Shown: one piece after another, positions 17,472-25,890 of the stretch
Position numbering within the stretch: the first letter of the stretch is position 1
How the letters are laid out: every line of letters begins with the position of its first letter
Assembly (NCBI RefSeq): GCF_022565775.1
Contig: NZ_JAIUMC010000006.1
Coordinates: 1-64,000 of the forward strand
From: Natronospirillum sp.
GTDB lineage: Bacteria; Pseudomonadota; Gammaproteobacteria; Pseudomonadales; Natronospirillaceae
Length of the DNA: 64,000 nucleotides
Reading direction: 5' to 3'
Translations under genes and position numbers: made by a program
Notes under the pieces: generated by a model
What the model was told of the DNA's origin: nothing
The model's input: only the letters and a program-made list of their open reading frames with translations
Database searches by the model: none

Positions 17472-18955
17472 GATGTTGATCCGTGCACGTGGGCCATGGG
17501 CTGCATGCCGTCCGGCTTCAGGGCGCGATATTCCTGACAGTTTTTCAGCACCGGTATGCCTTTGCCCGGGTTCAGCGTGCCGACCGGATCAAAGGCCGCC
17601 TTGATGGCATGGAACTGCGCAATTTCTTCATCCCGGAACTGAATGGCCATCTGTCGGATCTTCTCGACCCCGACCCCATGCTCGCCGGTGATGCAGCCGC
17701 CCACCGCGACGCAAAGCTCCAGAATCTCGCCACCGAAGGCCTCGGCGCGCTCGAACTCGCCCGGCACATTGGCGTCGAACAGAATCAGCGGATGCAGATT
17801 GCCGTCGCCGGCGTGAAAGACATTGGCCACGCGCAGGCCATGGCGTTCGGACATCTCCTGCATGGCCAGCAGCACGGGCGCCAACTGGCCGCGCGGAATG
17901 GTGCCGTCCATGCAGTAGTAGTCCGGCGAAATGCGGCCCACGGCAGGAAAGGCCGACTTGCGCCCCTTCCACAGCAGCGCCCGCTCGGCATCATCGTGCG
18001 AGACCCGGATACTGGCGCCCATGCCCTCGAACAGCTCGGACACCTGCTGGATGTGCTCCTGCACTTCTTCCTGCGTGCCGTCGACCTCGCACAGCAACAG
18101 CGCTTCGGCCTCGGTCGGGTAGCCGGCCTGCACAAAGGCCTCGGCCGCGACGATGGCGTGCTTGTCCATCATCTCCAGGCCGGCCGGAATAATACCCCGG
18201 CTGATCACCGCGCTGACCGCCTCTCCGGCGGTCTGCACCGAGTCGAAGGCGGCCATCACCACCTGTGCCTTTTCCGGCATCGGCAGCAGCTTCACCGTCA
18301 CTTCGGTAATCACACCGAGCAGCCCTTCCGACCCGGTGATCAGCGCCAGCAGGTCGGGGCCGCCACTGTCGAGGCCTTCGCTGCCGATCACCAGACGCTC
18401 ACCTTCGACCGTGATCATTTCCACCTGTAGCAGGTTGTGCACGGTCAGCCCGTATTTCAGGCAGTGCACACCGCCGGAGTTTTCTGCCACATTGCCGCCG
18501 ATGCTGCAGGCAATCTGGGAGGACGGGTCCGGCCCATAGTAGAGCCCATGCGGCCAGGCCGCTTCGCTGATGGCCAGGTTGCGCACCCCGGGCTGCAGCC
18601 GGGCGGTACGCGCCAGAGGGTCGATATCCAGAATCCGGTTGAATTTGGCCAGCGACAGCAGCACACCTTCACTGTGCGGCATGGCGCCGGCACAGAGCCC
18701 GGTACCGGCACCACGCGCCACCACTGGCACCGCGCGCTGGTGGCACAACCGAAGCACCTGCTGTACCTGTTCGACCGTTTCCGGCAACACCACCAGCAGG
18801 GGCATTTCGCAGTACATCGACAGGCCGTCGCATTCGTAGGGCTTCTGCGTTTCCTGGTCCGCGATAATGCATCCCGGCTTCAGAAAACGCGCAAACTCCG
18901 CCGCCAGATCCGATTTGATGTCGGTAGTCCCGTTTTCAGCAGTGGCCGTGGTCAT
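17468..18955 (-). CDS. glcD: Glycolate oxidase FAD-linked subunit GlcD
   Basis: 495 residues. Catalytic flavoprotein subunit that oxidises glycolate (and often D-lactate). The FAD PP-loop appears as VVARGAGTGLCAGAMP, followed by GGNVAENSGGVHCLKYG. The C-terminal FAD-oxidase domain ends with HGVGVEKIRQM and LNPGKGIP, all standard for GlcD. It overlaps glcE by four bases and starts 16 bases after glcG, so it belongs to the minus-strand operon glcB-G-D-E-F. Confidence 0.96.
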   Translation of the reverse strand: MTTATAENGTTDIKSDLAAEFARFLKPGCIIADQETQKPYECDGLSMYCEMPLLVVLPETVEQVQQVLRLCHQRAVPVVARGAGTGLCAGAMPHSEGVLLSLAKFNRILDIDPLARTARLQPGVRNLAISEAAWPHGLYYGPDPSSQIACSIGGNVAENSGGVHCLKYGLTVHNLLQVEMITVEGERLVIGSEGLDSGGPDLLALITGSEGLLGVITEVTVKLLPMPEKAQVVMAAFDSVQTAGEAVSAVISRGIIPAGLEMMDKHAIVAAEAFVQAGYPTEAEALLLCEVDGTQEEVQEHIQQVSELFEGMGASIRVSHDDAERALLWKGRKSAFPAVGRISPDYYCMDGTIPRGQLAPVLLAMQEMSERHGLRVANVFHAGDGNLHPLILFDANVPGEFERAEAFGGEILELCVAVGGCITGEHGVGVEKIRQMAIQFRDEEIAQFHAIKAAFDPVGTLNPGKGIPVLKNCQEYRALKPDGMQPMAHVHGSTS

Positions 18956-18971
18956 GGCAACGCTCCTCAGT

Positions 18972-19397
18972 TCAACCCATCTGTTGCTGCAGATAGTCGA
19001 TGCCGGCCTGGGCGCAGACCATATCCTGATCCGGCGTGCCCGAACTCAACCCGATGCCGCCGACCACCTCGCCGTCGACTGTCACCGGCAAGCCGCCGCC
19101 AACCACACAAAGCCGCCCGCCAATGGCGGTATGAATGCCAAAGGCCAGATTGCCGGGCACGCAGGCCTTGTTGTATTCGTGCGTCGCCTTGCGCGCCGCG
19201 CCGGCGGTGAAAGCCTTGTCCTGCGCGATGGTGATGCTGGTGACCTTGCCGCCATTCATGCGCTCGAAAGCGATCAGATTTCCGGACTCGTCCACCACGG
19301 CGATGCACATGGGCACGCCGATCTCTTCTGCCTTGAGGCGTGCCCCGGTGATCAGGTGATGCGCCTCGTCAATGCTCAGTCTCTTGATGGTCAACAT
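18972..19397 (-). CDS. glcG: GlcG/HbpS-family protein (DUF336)
   Basis: 141 residues of the GlcG/HbpS family, found in glycolate loci and elsewhere. Typical pattern: LTIKRLSIDEAHHLITGARLKAEEIG, VPMCIAVVDESGNLIAFERM, then GGLPVTVDGEVVGGIGLSSGTPDQD near the C terminus. The role in glycolate metabolism is not established; related HbpS binds haem. There is no signal peptide here, so it is likely cytoplasmic. It sits between glcB and glcD in the operon. Confidence 0.9.
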   Translation of the reverse strand: MLTIKRLSIDEAHHLITGARLKAEEIGVPMCIAVVDESGNLIAFERMNGGKVTSITIAQDKAFTAGAARKATHEYNKACVPGNLAFGIHTAIGGRLCVVGGGLPVTVDGEVVGGIGLSSGTPDQDMVCAQAGIDYLQQQMG

Positions 19398-19420
19398 GCG
19401 TTGTTCTCCGAATCAGGTTA

Positions 19421-21595
19421 TCAGGTGTTTTTCTGCTCACGACGGCGCGCGTGCAGGACAGGTTCGGTGTAGCCACTGGGCTGGCGGGTGCCCTTGAACA
19501 CCAGGTCGCAGGCCGCCTGAAAGGCAACACCATCGAAACCGTGCGCCATGGGGCGATAGGCCGGATCGTGCTGGTTCTGCCGGTCCACAATGGCCGCCAT
19601 GCGCTGCAGTGTCTCCAGCAACTGCTCCTGCGTGCAGATGCCGTGGCGCAGCCAGTTGGCCATATGCTGGGCGGAGATGCGCAGCGTGGCGCGGTCCTCC
19701 ATCAGCCCGACATTGTTGATGTCCGGCACCTTGGAGCAGCCGATGCCCTGGTCAATCCAGCGCACCACGTAACCCAGCAGCCCCTGTGCATTGTTGTCGA
19801 GTTCCTGCTGGATTTCTTGCGGTGTCAGGGTGGTGCTGTGCATCAGCGGCGGCGTCAGGATGTCGGCGAGCATGGCGCGTGGCCGCGATTTGAGTTCCTC
19901 CTGCCGCTGGCGAACATTCACTTCATGGTAATGGGTGGCGTGCAGGGTAGCGGCCGTGGGTGACGGCACCCAGGCACAATTGGCACCCGCTTTCGGATGA
20001 CCGGCCTTGGTGGCCAGCATCTGCGCCATCTCATCCGGCTTGGCCCACATGCCCTTGCCGATCTGTGCCTTGCCCTGCAGACCACAGGTCAAGCCGATAT
20101 CGACGTTCCAGTCTTCATAGGCCTTGATCCAGGGCTGATCCTTGATGTCATCCTTGCGCAGGAAGGGGCCGGCTTCCATGCTGGTATGAATCTCGTCACC
20201 GGTGCGATCGAGAAAGCCGGTATTGATGAAGACCAGCCGGTTCTTCACCGCCCGGATGCATTCCTTCAGGTTGACTGTGGTGCGCCGTTCCTCGTCCATC
20301 ACGCCCACCTTCAGAGTGAAGCGCGGCAAACCCAGCGCGTCCTCGACCCGCTCGAACAGCAGGTCGGTAAACGCCACCTCTTCCGGCCCATGCATCTTGG
20401 GTTTGACAATATAGAGGCTGCCGGTGCGGCTGTTGGCCAGCTTGCCGCGGCCCTTCAGGTCGTGCAGCGCACAGGCCGTGGTGATCATGGCATCCAGGAT
20501 ACCTTCCGGCACTTCGTTGCCGTCGCGATCCAGAATAGCGTCATTGGTCATCAGATGGCCCACATTGCGCACCAGCAGCAAGCTGCGCCCGTGCAGGGTC
20601 AGCAGCTGGCCATCAGGCGCCTGATAGGTGCGATCCGGGTTCAGCGCCCGGGTCATCGGCTTGCCGCCCTTGGTGAAGGTGTCCGTCAGGTCGCCCTTCA
20701 TCAGGCCCAGCCAGTTGCGATACACCGCCACCTTGTCCTCGGCATCAACGGCGGCCACCGAATCCTCGCAGTCGATGATGGTCGACAGCGCCGATTCCAG
20801 CACCACATCGCGGATTCCGGCCTGACTCAGCTTGCCAATCGGGTGCTGACGGTCGATCTGCAGCTCGATATGCAGCCCGTTGTTGACCAGCAACAGCGAC
20901 CGCAGCTCAGGGTCCGCCAGGAAGCCCGCAAGCTGCTCCGGGTGCTGCAACCCGCTCTCAGTGCCATCGGCCAGCCTGGCAACAGCCTGCCGCTGACCAC
21001 CGGTCTCGTCGATACGGTACTCAACCACATCGGCGTGGCTACCGTTGTCCAGCGGCACAGAGCGGTCGAGAAAGTCGTGCGTCCAGTCGATCACGCGTCG
21101 GGCGCGTGTCTCATTGAATACCTTGCCGCGCTCTGCCCCGCCGTCTTCGGCGATGGCATCGGTGCCATAGAGCGCATCATAGAGACTGCCCCAGCGGGCA
21201 TTGGCAGCATTGAGCGCGAAGCGGGCATTGTTGACCGGCACCACCAGTTGCGGCCCGGCCAGTTGGGCGATCTCGTCATCCACATGCTCAGTGGCGATGC
21301 TGAAATCCGGGCCCTCGGGCTCCAGGTAGCCGATGTCCGACAACATGGCACGGTAGGCTTCGGCATCAAAGTCTGTCTTCCCCTGCTGCTGATGCCACTG
21401 GTCAATCCGGGCCTGCAGGTCGTCCCGCTTTTTCAGCAGATCCCGATTGACCGGGGCCAGATCATGAATAAGGGCACTGAAGGCAGACCAGAAGTGCTCG
21501 CTGCTGATGCCCGTGCCGGGCAGCACGTCCTGGTTGATCAAGTCAAAGAGAGGCCGGGCAACCTGCAGCCCCCCTGTCTGAACACGCTCTTGCAT
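19421..21595 (-). CDS. glcB: Malate synthase G
   Basis: 724 residues, the usual length for the monomeric G isoform. It condenses glyoxylate from GlcDEF with acetyl-CoA to malate. Recognisable blocks are the N-terminal ILPGTGI-like region (here [13 protein letters not shown]), the barrel sequences [17 protein letters not shown] and [30 protein letters not shown], and the C-terminal [18 protein letters not shown] active-site loop. AGGA lies about seven bases before ATG 21595. It is the first gene of the operon, directly downstream of a GlcC-type operator. Confidence 0.96.
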   Translation of the reverse strand: MQERVQTGGLQVARPLFDLINQDVLPGTGISSEHFWSAFSALIHDLAPVNRDLLKKRDDLQARIDQWHQQQGKTDFDAEAYRAMLSDIGYLEPEGPDFSIATEHVDDEIAQLAGPQLVVPVNNARFALNAANARWGSLYDALYGTDAIAEDGGAERGKVFNETRARRVIDWTHDFLDRSVPLDNGSHADVVEYRIDETGGQRQAVARLADGTESGLQHPEQLAGFLADPELRSLLLVNNGLHIELQIDRQHPIGKLSQAGIRDVVLESALSTIIDCEDSVAAVDAEDKVAVYRNWLGLMKGDLTDTFTKGGKPMTRALNPDRTYQAPDGQLLTLHGRSLLLVRNVGHLMTNDAILDRDGNEVPEGILDAMITTACALHDLKGRGKLANSRTGSLYIVKPKMHGPEEVAFTDLLFERVEDALGLPRFTLKVGVMDEERRTTVNLKECIRAVKNRLVFINTGFLDRTGDEIHTSMEAGPFLRKDDIKDQPWIKAYEDWNVDIGLTCGLQGKAQIGKGMWAKPDEMAQMLATKAGHPKAGANCAWVPSPTAATLHATHYHEVNVRQRQEELKSRPRAMLADILTPPLMHSTTLTPQEIQQELDNNAQGLLGYVVRWIDQGIGCSKVPDINNVGLMEDRATLRISAQHMANWLRHGICTQEQLLETLQRMAAIVDRQNQHDPAYRPMAHGFDGVAFQAACDLVFKGTRQPSGYTEPVLHARRREQKNT

Positions 21596-21676
21596 CAGTT
21601 CATCCTCTAGTCATATCGGACAGCGCATCCTCGAAGAATGAGATTGCAAGGCACCCATGTCCACTGTAAATTTTAG

Positions 21677-21687
21677 TGGTAGTACCA
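21677..21687. promoter_or_regulatory. GlcC/FadR-type operator, glcB-proximal
   Basis: TGGTAGTACCA is a perfect TGGT-N3-ACCA palindrome, the operator type of FadR-subfamily GntR regulators such as GlcC, PdhR and LldR. It is centred 87 bases upstream of the glcB start. The flanking bases agree with the second copy, giving a 14-base identity (GTGGTAGTACCAGT). Confidence 0.75.
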
Positions 21688-21784
21688 GTTATTTTTCAAA
21701 AAATGAGTGCTCAATTTTATATTTTATCAATTAAATCATAGTGATATTGAATTCCTACTAAAGATACAATGAGGATAATTTGAA

Positions 21785-22564
21785 GTGGTAGTACCAGTTC
21801 AAAAGGACAGAAAACACACCACGTCCCTGTCCAGCTCGCTGGCCCGGCGAATAGAGCAATTGATTCTGGACGGCACGCTCAAGTCCGGCAAACCCATGCC
21901 TTCCGAGCGCCAGTTGTCCGAGCGCCTGGGCGTCTCGCGCAACATTCTGCGCGAAGCATTGAAAGAGCTGCGCGGGCGCGGTGTGATCGACACCCAGCAT
22001 GGGCGCGGGTCCATCGTCAAAGGGCTGGTGCCCAATCTGGAACAGGGCAGCGCCCTGACCCATCTGTTCAGAGAGCACCCCAGAACCCTGTATGATCTGC
22101 TGGAAGTACGAGAACTGCTGGAGGGACGAGCGGCCTATCTGGCGGCCGACCGGGGCACTGAAGAAGATTTTCATCGCATTACCCATGCCTTTGAAGCCAT
22201 GGAACAGGCCGGGCAGGAATCGACCGACCCGCTGAAAGCCGCAAAGCTGGATCATGCCTTTCACCAGACCATATCCGAGGCCTCGCACAACCCGGTGCTG
22301 GTGCATACGCTGCAGAGCCTGATGGAGCTGATGCTGAACTCGGTGCTGGCTTCGGTGAACAACCTCTACCACCGAGAGGCTTCCAAGAAAAAGATCGACC
22401 GGCATCACCGTCAGATCTACAATGCGGTCATGAGTCGACAGGCCGATTGGGCCCAGAAAGCTGCCACAGCGCATATTCGCAATGTACGCGAGCGGCTGCT
22501 GGAGATCGAACAGGAAGAGCAACGCCTTGACCGCTCTTCCGACTGGGAGAGGCTGCTGCAGTAG
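21785..22564 (+). CDS. glcC: GlcC-like FadR/GntR-family transcriptional regulator
   Basis: 259 residues. N-terminal winged helix-turn-helix of the GntR type: GKPMPSERQLSERLGVSRNILREALKELRGRGVI. It is followed by an all-helical FCD effector domain with metal or carboxylate-binding histidines (DHAFHQTISEAS and HHRQIYNAV). It is divergent from glcB and should sense glycolate or a related acid and control the glc operon. The GTG start at 21785 has GAGG ten bases upstream; its first codons form the operator palindrome. A later start is possible, but no better ribosome site is visible. Confidence 0.9.
   Translation: MVVPVQKDRKHTTSLSSSLARRIEQLILDGTLKSGKPMPSERQLSERLGVSRNILREALKELRGRGVIDTQHGRGSIVKGLVPNLEQGSALTHLFREHPRTLYDLLEVRELLEGRAAYLAADRGTEEDFHRITHAFEAMEQAGQESTDPLKAAKLDHAFHQTISEASHNPVLVHTLQSLMELMLNSVLASVNNLYHREASKKKIDRHHRQIYNAVMSRQADWAQKAATAHIRNVRERLLEIEQEEQRLDRSSDWERLLQ
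21786..21796. promoter_or_regulatory. GlcC/FadR-type operator overlapping the glcC start
   Basis: A second TGGTAGTACCA, identical to the glcB-proximal copy and 109 bases away. It covers the GTG start and next codons of glcC. Bound regulator would block transcription through its own start region, which suggests autorepression. Confidence 0.7.
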
Positions 22565-22663
22565 CCCGCAGACATTTCACATCCAGGACCAAAATCGCTT
22601 TAAAGAAAGCCAGAACAGCTGAATCCGGCGCGTCGGATAATGGCACACCGAACAGCGTAAGCC

Positions 22664-22672
22664 TGCTATAAT
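22664..22672 (+). promoter_or_regulatory. Extended -10 promoter for the CHASE4-GGDEF gene
   Basis: TGCTATAAT is a perfect extended -10 element about 88 bases before the next start codon. No clear -35 box is visible 17 bases upstream, as is common for extended -10 promoters. Confidence 0.45.
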
Positions 22673-22759
22673 GACGTCAAGGGTATGATATCGGGACAAT
22701 CTCGGTGAAAGCAGCTATCGGAGTTCGCTGCATGTTCTGCCTTCTGGCAAGGGGTGACT

Positions 22760-24412
22760 ATGAAGTCCATATCATCCAAGATGACTGTCGCAATTCTTGT
22801 CATGGGTCTGACTTTGACTCTGGCTGTATACGTTCTGCAAAGCAGACTGGTCGCCACCGAGTTCAACAGGCTGGAAGAAACGCAGGCTGTAGCCAATACC
22901 AATCGAGTGCTGCAGCGTTTTGACATCCTGCTGGAGACCATAGATTTCACGGTATACGACTGGTCTGCATGGAGTGATACCTACCAGTTCGCTGAAGACA
23001 GAAACCAAGGGTATATCGACTCCAACCTCTACCCTGCCACCTTCGAAAACTATGGTACGGATGTAGTGGCATTTGTTGATCTGGACCTTAATGTACTTTG
23101 GGCAAGGGTTTTCGACTTTTCACCCGGTGCGCCGCAGATGGACCTTACTGACGCCCACCTGGATGACCTTCTCCAACATATTGCTGACTTTGTCCCCCGT
23201 ATCAGTCCGGATGTGCCCATGGATGAACGCTACCACAGCGGCCTGTTTCAGCTGAACGAAATGCCAGTCATGTTTTCCATGCGCCCCATTGTTCAAAGCA
23301 GCAGCATCGGCGTAGCCAACGGCTATCTACTGCTCGGTACCACGATCAATCCCACTCTGGTTGAAGCTTTCAGCTGGCAGGTTTCTGTTGACTTTGAAAT
23401 TGGTCCGCTTGTTTCTCATGCGGCGCTGACAGAGAATGCCGGCTTTCTGATCGAGCGTCCCAACCGTGAACTGCTGGTGGCCAGCGAACCCTACCTGTCA
23501 GGGCACGAAGGGGGATTTATAGTCACCACCTATCTGCCTCGGGACATTACGCTCTCTGGTGCTCAGACACTGCAGCAGGTCATCACCGCATTTGTTCTGG
23601 TATGCCTGCTCGCAGCGCTGGTCACATGGTGGGTGCTGCGCCGGCATCTGGTCACGCCGTTGCAGAGTCTGACATCAGAGATTCAGCAGATCACCAGTAC
23701 CGGGAATTATGCGAAACAATCGACACTGCAGAGCAACGATGAGATAGGCCAGTTGGCTGGCAACTTCAATAATCTGCTGCGGACGGTGGACAAGAAACAC
23801 CAGGAACTGAGCGAACTCAATACAAAGCTCAACAAGGAACATGCGCGCCTCATCAGCACCCAACAGGAACTGCAAAGAGCCAATTTCGAGCTAAAATCAC
23901 TATCGGAGAAGGATGCGCTGACCGGCCTGTACAATCGCCTGGCGCTGGACCGAAAACTGGAGTGGGACTGGGCAATATTGGGGCGAGCCGGCGCCCCCCT
24001 CTCTATTCTGTTGATCGATATTGACCTGTTCAAACAATACAATGATCACTATGGCCACCAAGCCGGTGACGACTGCCTGCGCCGCGTTGCCATTGCCATG
24101 GAGTCAGTTGCCCTGCGAGACTCCGATATGGTCGCTCGTTATGGTGGTGAAGAGTTCATTGTTCTGTTGCCCAACACTGCAAAAGACGCCGCCATTAAAC
24201 TTGCCAACCGACTGCTACAGGTCATCAAGGATGAAGCCATAGAGCACCAACACAGCCCGATCGAAAAAATCTTGACGGTCAGCATCGGCGTCGCCTCTGC
24301 CGTTCCCCAAAAAGACCATTCTGTGAAATCTCTGGTCGATGCCGCCGACAAGGCACTATACCGCGCCAAAGAGAACGGCCGGGGCCGTGTCGAGAACGGT
24401 TCCACCGTCTGA
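22760..24412 (+). CDS. Diguanylate cyclase with periplasmic CHASE4-like sensor and HAMP domain
   Basis: About 550 residues. TM1 is near the N terminus (about 10-28). The periplasmic sensor of about 250 residues contains VYDWSAWSDTYQF, the CHASE4 hallmark. TM2 (about 272-294) leads to HAMP, a coiled coil and a GGDEF domain. The catalytic motif is GGEEF, and RDSD just before it is an intact RxxD inhibitory site, so the enzyme should make c-di-GMP under product feedback. ATG 22760 with AAGGGG upstream is preferred over the track GTG 22754. It is monocistronic, with its own promoter. Confidence 0.92.
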   Translation: MKSISSKMTVAILVMGLTLTLAVYVLQSRLVATEFNRLEETQAVANTNRVLQRFDILLETIDFTVYDWSAWSDTYQFAEDRNQGYIDSNLYPATFENYGTDVVAFVDLDLNVLWARVFDFSPGAPQMDLTDAHLDDLLQHIADFVPRISPDVPMDERYHSGLFQLNEMPVMFSMRPIVQSSSIGVANGYLLLGTTINPTLVEAFSWQVSVDFEIGPLVSHAALTENAGFLIERPNRELLVASEPYLSGHEGGFIVTTYLPRDITLSGAQTLQQVITAFVLVCLLAALVTWWVLRRHLVTPLQSLTSEIQQITSTGNYAKQSTLQSNDEIGQLAGNFNNLLRTVDKKHQELSELNTKLNKEHARLISTQQELQRANFELKSLSEKDALTGLYNRLALDRKLEWDWAILGRAGAPLSILLIDIDLFKQYNDHYGHQAGDDCLRRVAIAMESVALRDSDMVARYGGEEFIVLLPNTAKDAAIKLANRLLQVIKDEAIEHQHSPIEKILTVSIGVASAVPQKDHSVKSLVDAADKALYRAKENGRGRVENGSTV

Positions 24413-24518
24413 ATCAAACAGGCTGAAAATGCCCCTGCCATCTACTGGGTCCTAGGAGCAGGCTCTGTACGCCAGCGAACCGAGAACGCCCACCCTTGTT
24501 GATAGATTGACGCACACC

Positions 24519-24603
24519 AAGGAGAGTCTGCACGCCGCCCTGGCTTGCAGTGCTGCGCCCCTCGCGAGGCGTCTGCAGCTCCGGATCAACAGGGAGTGAC
24601 GCA
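24519..24603 (+). promoter_or_regulatory. 5' leader of lipoprotein-OmpA operon A, shared with operon B
   Basis: The 85 bases before the lipoprotein gene carry AAGGAGAGTCTGC, then a GC-rich hairpin region (CGCCCCTCGCGAGGCG), then CAGCTCCG and GGGAG. The same blocks in the same order precede operon B at 29208-29294, though the hairpin sequences differ. This suggests a retained untranslated leader with structure. Confidence 0.45.
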
Positions 24604-24981
24604 ATGAACCACCTCAATACCACTGTTATACGGCACCGATTGTCTCTGCTGGGCCTGCTCATGCTGATTGCTCTGTTAGCGGCCTGTGCTTCAACACCCA
24701 TGGCGCCTGCTGATTCTCTCGACGCAGCAAGAAACGCCATTGCCAGTGCTGAACAGGCAGGCGCAAGCCAGCATGCCGCGCCGGAGCTTGAAGAAGCGAA
24801 GGCCCGAATGGTCATGGCCGAAGAAGCGGTTGAAGATGAAAATATGGCCAATGCCGACAGGCTTGCCCAGCAGTCTCGTATAGCTGCGGAACTGGCCATG
24901 GCAAAAACAGAGACAGCCATGGCAGAAGAGTTCAACCGTGGATTGGGCGGCACTGATATGCAACAGCAAGGAGATCAGTAA
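24604..24981 (+). CDS. DUF4398-type lipoprotein (copy A)
   Basis: 125 residues. A signal peptide ends in the lipobox LLAAC, so the mature protein is a lipoprotein starting at Cys; STPMAP after it suggests outer-membrane sorting. The rest is an Ala/Glu-rich helix with the DUF4398 pattern (AARNAIASAEQAGASQHAAPELEEAKARM, then LAQQSRIAAELAMAKTE). The ATG at 24604 has GGGAG seven bases upstream; the track start at 24550 is too early. It overlaps the next gene (TAATG). Function unknown; DUF4398 proteins commonly precede OmpA-like proteins. A paralogue lies at 29295-29693. Confidence 0.85.
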   Translation: MNHLNTTVIRHRLSLLGLLMLIALLAACASTPMAPADSLDAARNAIASAEQAGASQHAAPELEEAKARMVMAEEAVEDENMANADRLAQQSRIAAELAMAKTETAMAEEFNRGLGGTDMQQQGDQ

Positions 24982-25805
24982 TGAATACTTTTTCACTCGT
25001 TAAACACCGGGTTGGCGGCATGGCCGGACCCACCCTGGCGCTGACCACGGTACTGCTGACAGCCTGTGCCTTCTCACCTGTTGCCCCCACCGGCGCGCAG
25101 GATGTGCGCAGCAAGCTGACCGAACTGCAGAATAACCCGGACATGGCCAACAACGCGGCTGAAGAGCTTAGGGTAGCTGAAGAAGCCGTCATCGTGGCAG
25201 AGGAAGCCGTAGGCCGGGGCGATACGGAACTGGGTGAACACCGCGTCTACATGGCTGACAACCTGGTGGAGATTGCTGAGGCCAAGGCCAGAACACGGCT
25301 CGCCGAAGCTGACCGGACACGCATAGAGGAAGAGCAGGAGTCGAGCCGCCTGGCAGCCGCTCAGGAGCGGGAAAACGAAAGTGTACAGACCGACCTGTTG
25401 GCATCATCCGTCACTGACAGCGATCTGCAGCAAGAGATCGAAGCGCTGAATGCTGAAGTGACCGACCGGGGTCTGGAACTGGCGGACGTGCTGTTTGCGT
25501 TCGGCAGTTCAGAACTTTCCGAAAGTGGCAGCCAGAACCTTGATCGGCTGGTGACGTTTCTCAACGGGCACCCGGAGCTCTATGTACTGCTGGAGGGTCA
25601 CACCGACAATGTGGGTGATGCCGAATTCAACCAGGGCCTGTCGCAGCGGCGCGCCGAGTCTGTTCAGCAGTATCTGACTGATCATGGCATCCGGGAAAGC
25701 ATGCTTGTAGTCTCGGGATTCGGACTGGAGCGCCCCGTGGGCAACAACCGCACTGTTTCTGGCCGCGAGCAGAACCGACGGGTCGAAGTGATCATAGAGG
25801 ACTAG
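24981..25805 (+). CDS. DUF4398 plus OmpA-like peptidoglycan-binding lipoprotein (copy A)
   Basis: 274 residues. The signal peptide ends LLTAC, a lipobox. A DUF4398-like helical part with long Glu/Ala heptads (about 30-150) is followed by an OmpA C-terminal domain: LADVLFAFGSSELSESG, then EGHTDNVGDAEFNQGLSQRRAESV, which holds the Asp and Arg that bind diaminopimelate. It should tether the outer membrane to peptidoglycan. It is translationally coupled to the lipoprotein gene before it and ends at a good terminator. A paralogue with a longer repeat region is at 29690. Confidence 0.88.
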   Translation: MNTFSLVKHRVGGMAGPTLALTTVLLTACAFSPVAPTGAQDVRSKLTELQNNPDMANNAAEELRVAEEAVIVAEEAVGRGDTELGEHRVYMADNLVEIAEAKARTRLAEADRTRIEEEQESSRLAAAQERENESVQTDLLASSVTDSDLQQEIEALNAEVTDRGLELADVLFAFGSSELSESGSQNLDRLVTFLNGHPELYVLLEGHTDNVGDAEFNQGLSQRRAESVQQYLTDHGIRESMLVVSGFGLERPVGNNRTVSGREQNRRVEVIIED

Positions 25806-25841
25806 TGTCTCGACATTCAGTTCACTGAAGAGCTACCTCAG

Positions 25842-25865
25842 AAGCCACCACTCCGGTGGCTTTTC
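25842..25865 (+). terminator. Intrinsic terminator of operon A
   Basis: GCCACC-ACTCC-GGTGGC stem-loop followed by TTTTC, 40 bases after the OmpA-like stop codon. Confidence 0.8.
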
Positions 25866-25890
25866 TTCGCGCGGAGCCTGCAGCGCATAC

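Noticed and set aside
19997-21610. 537-residue plus-strand ORF opposite glcB
   Set aside because: It is antisense to malate synthase G, has no recognisable domain and is a typical long shadow in GC-rich coding DNA.
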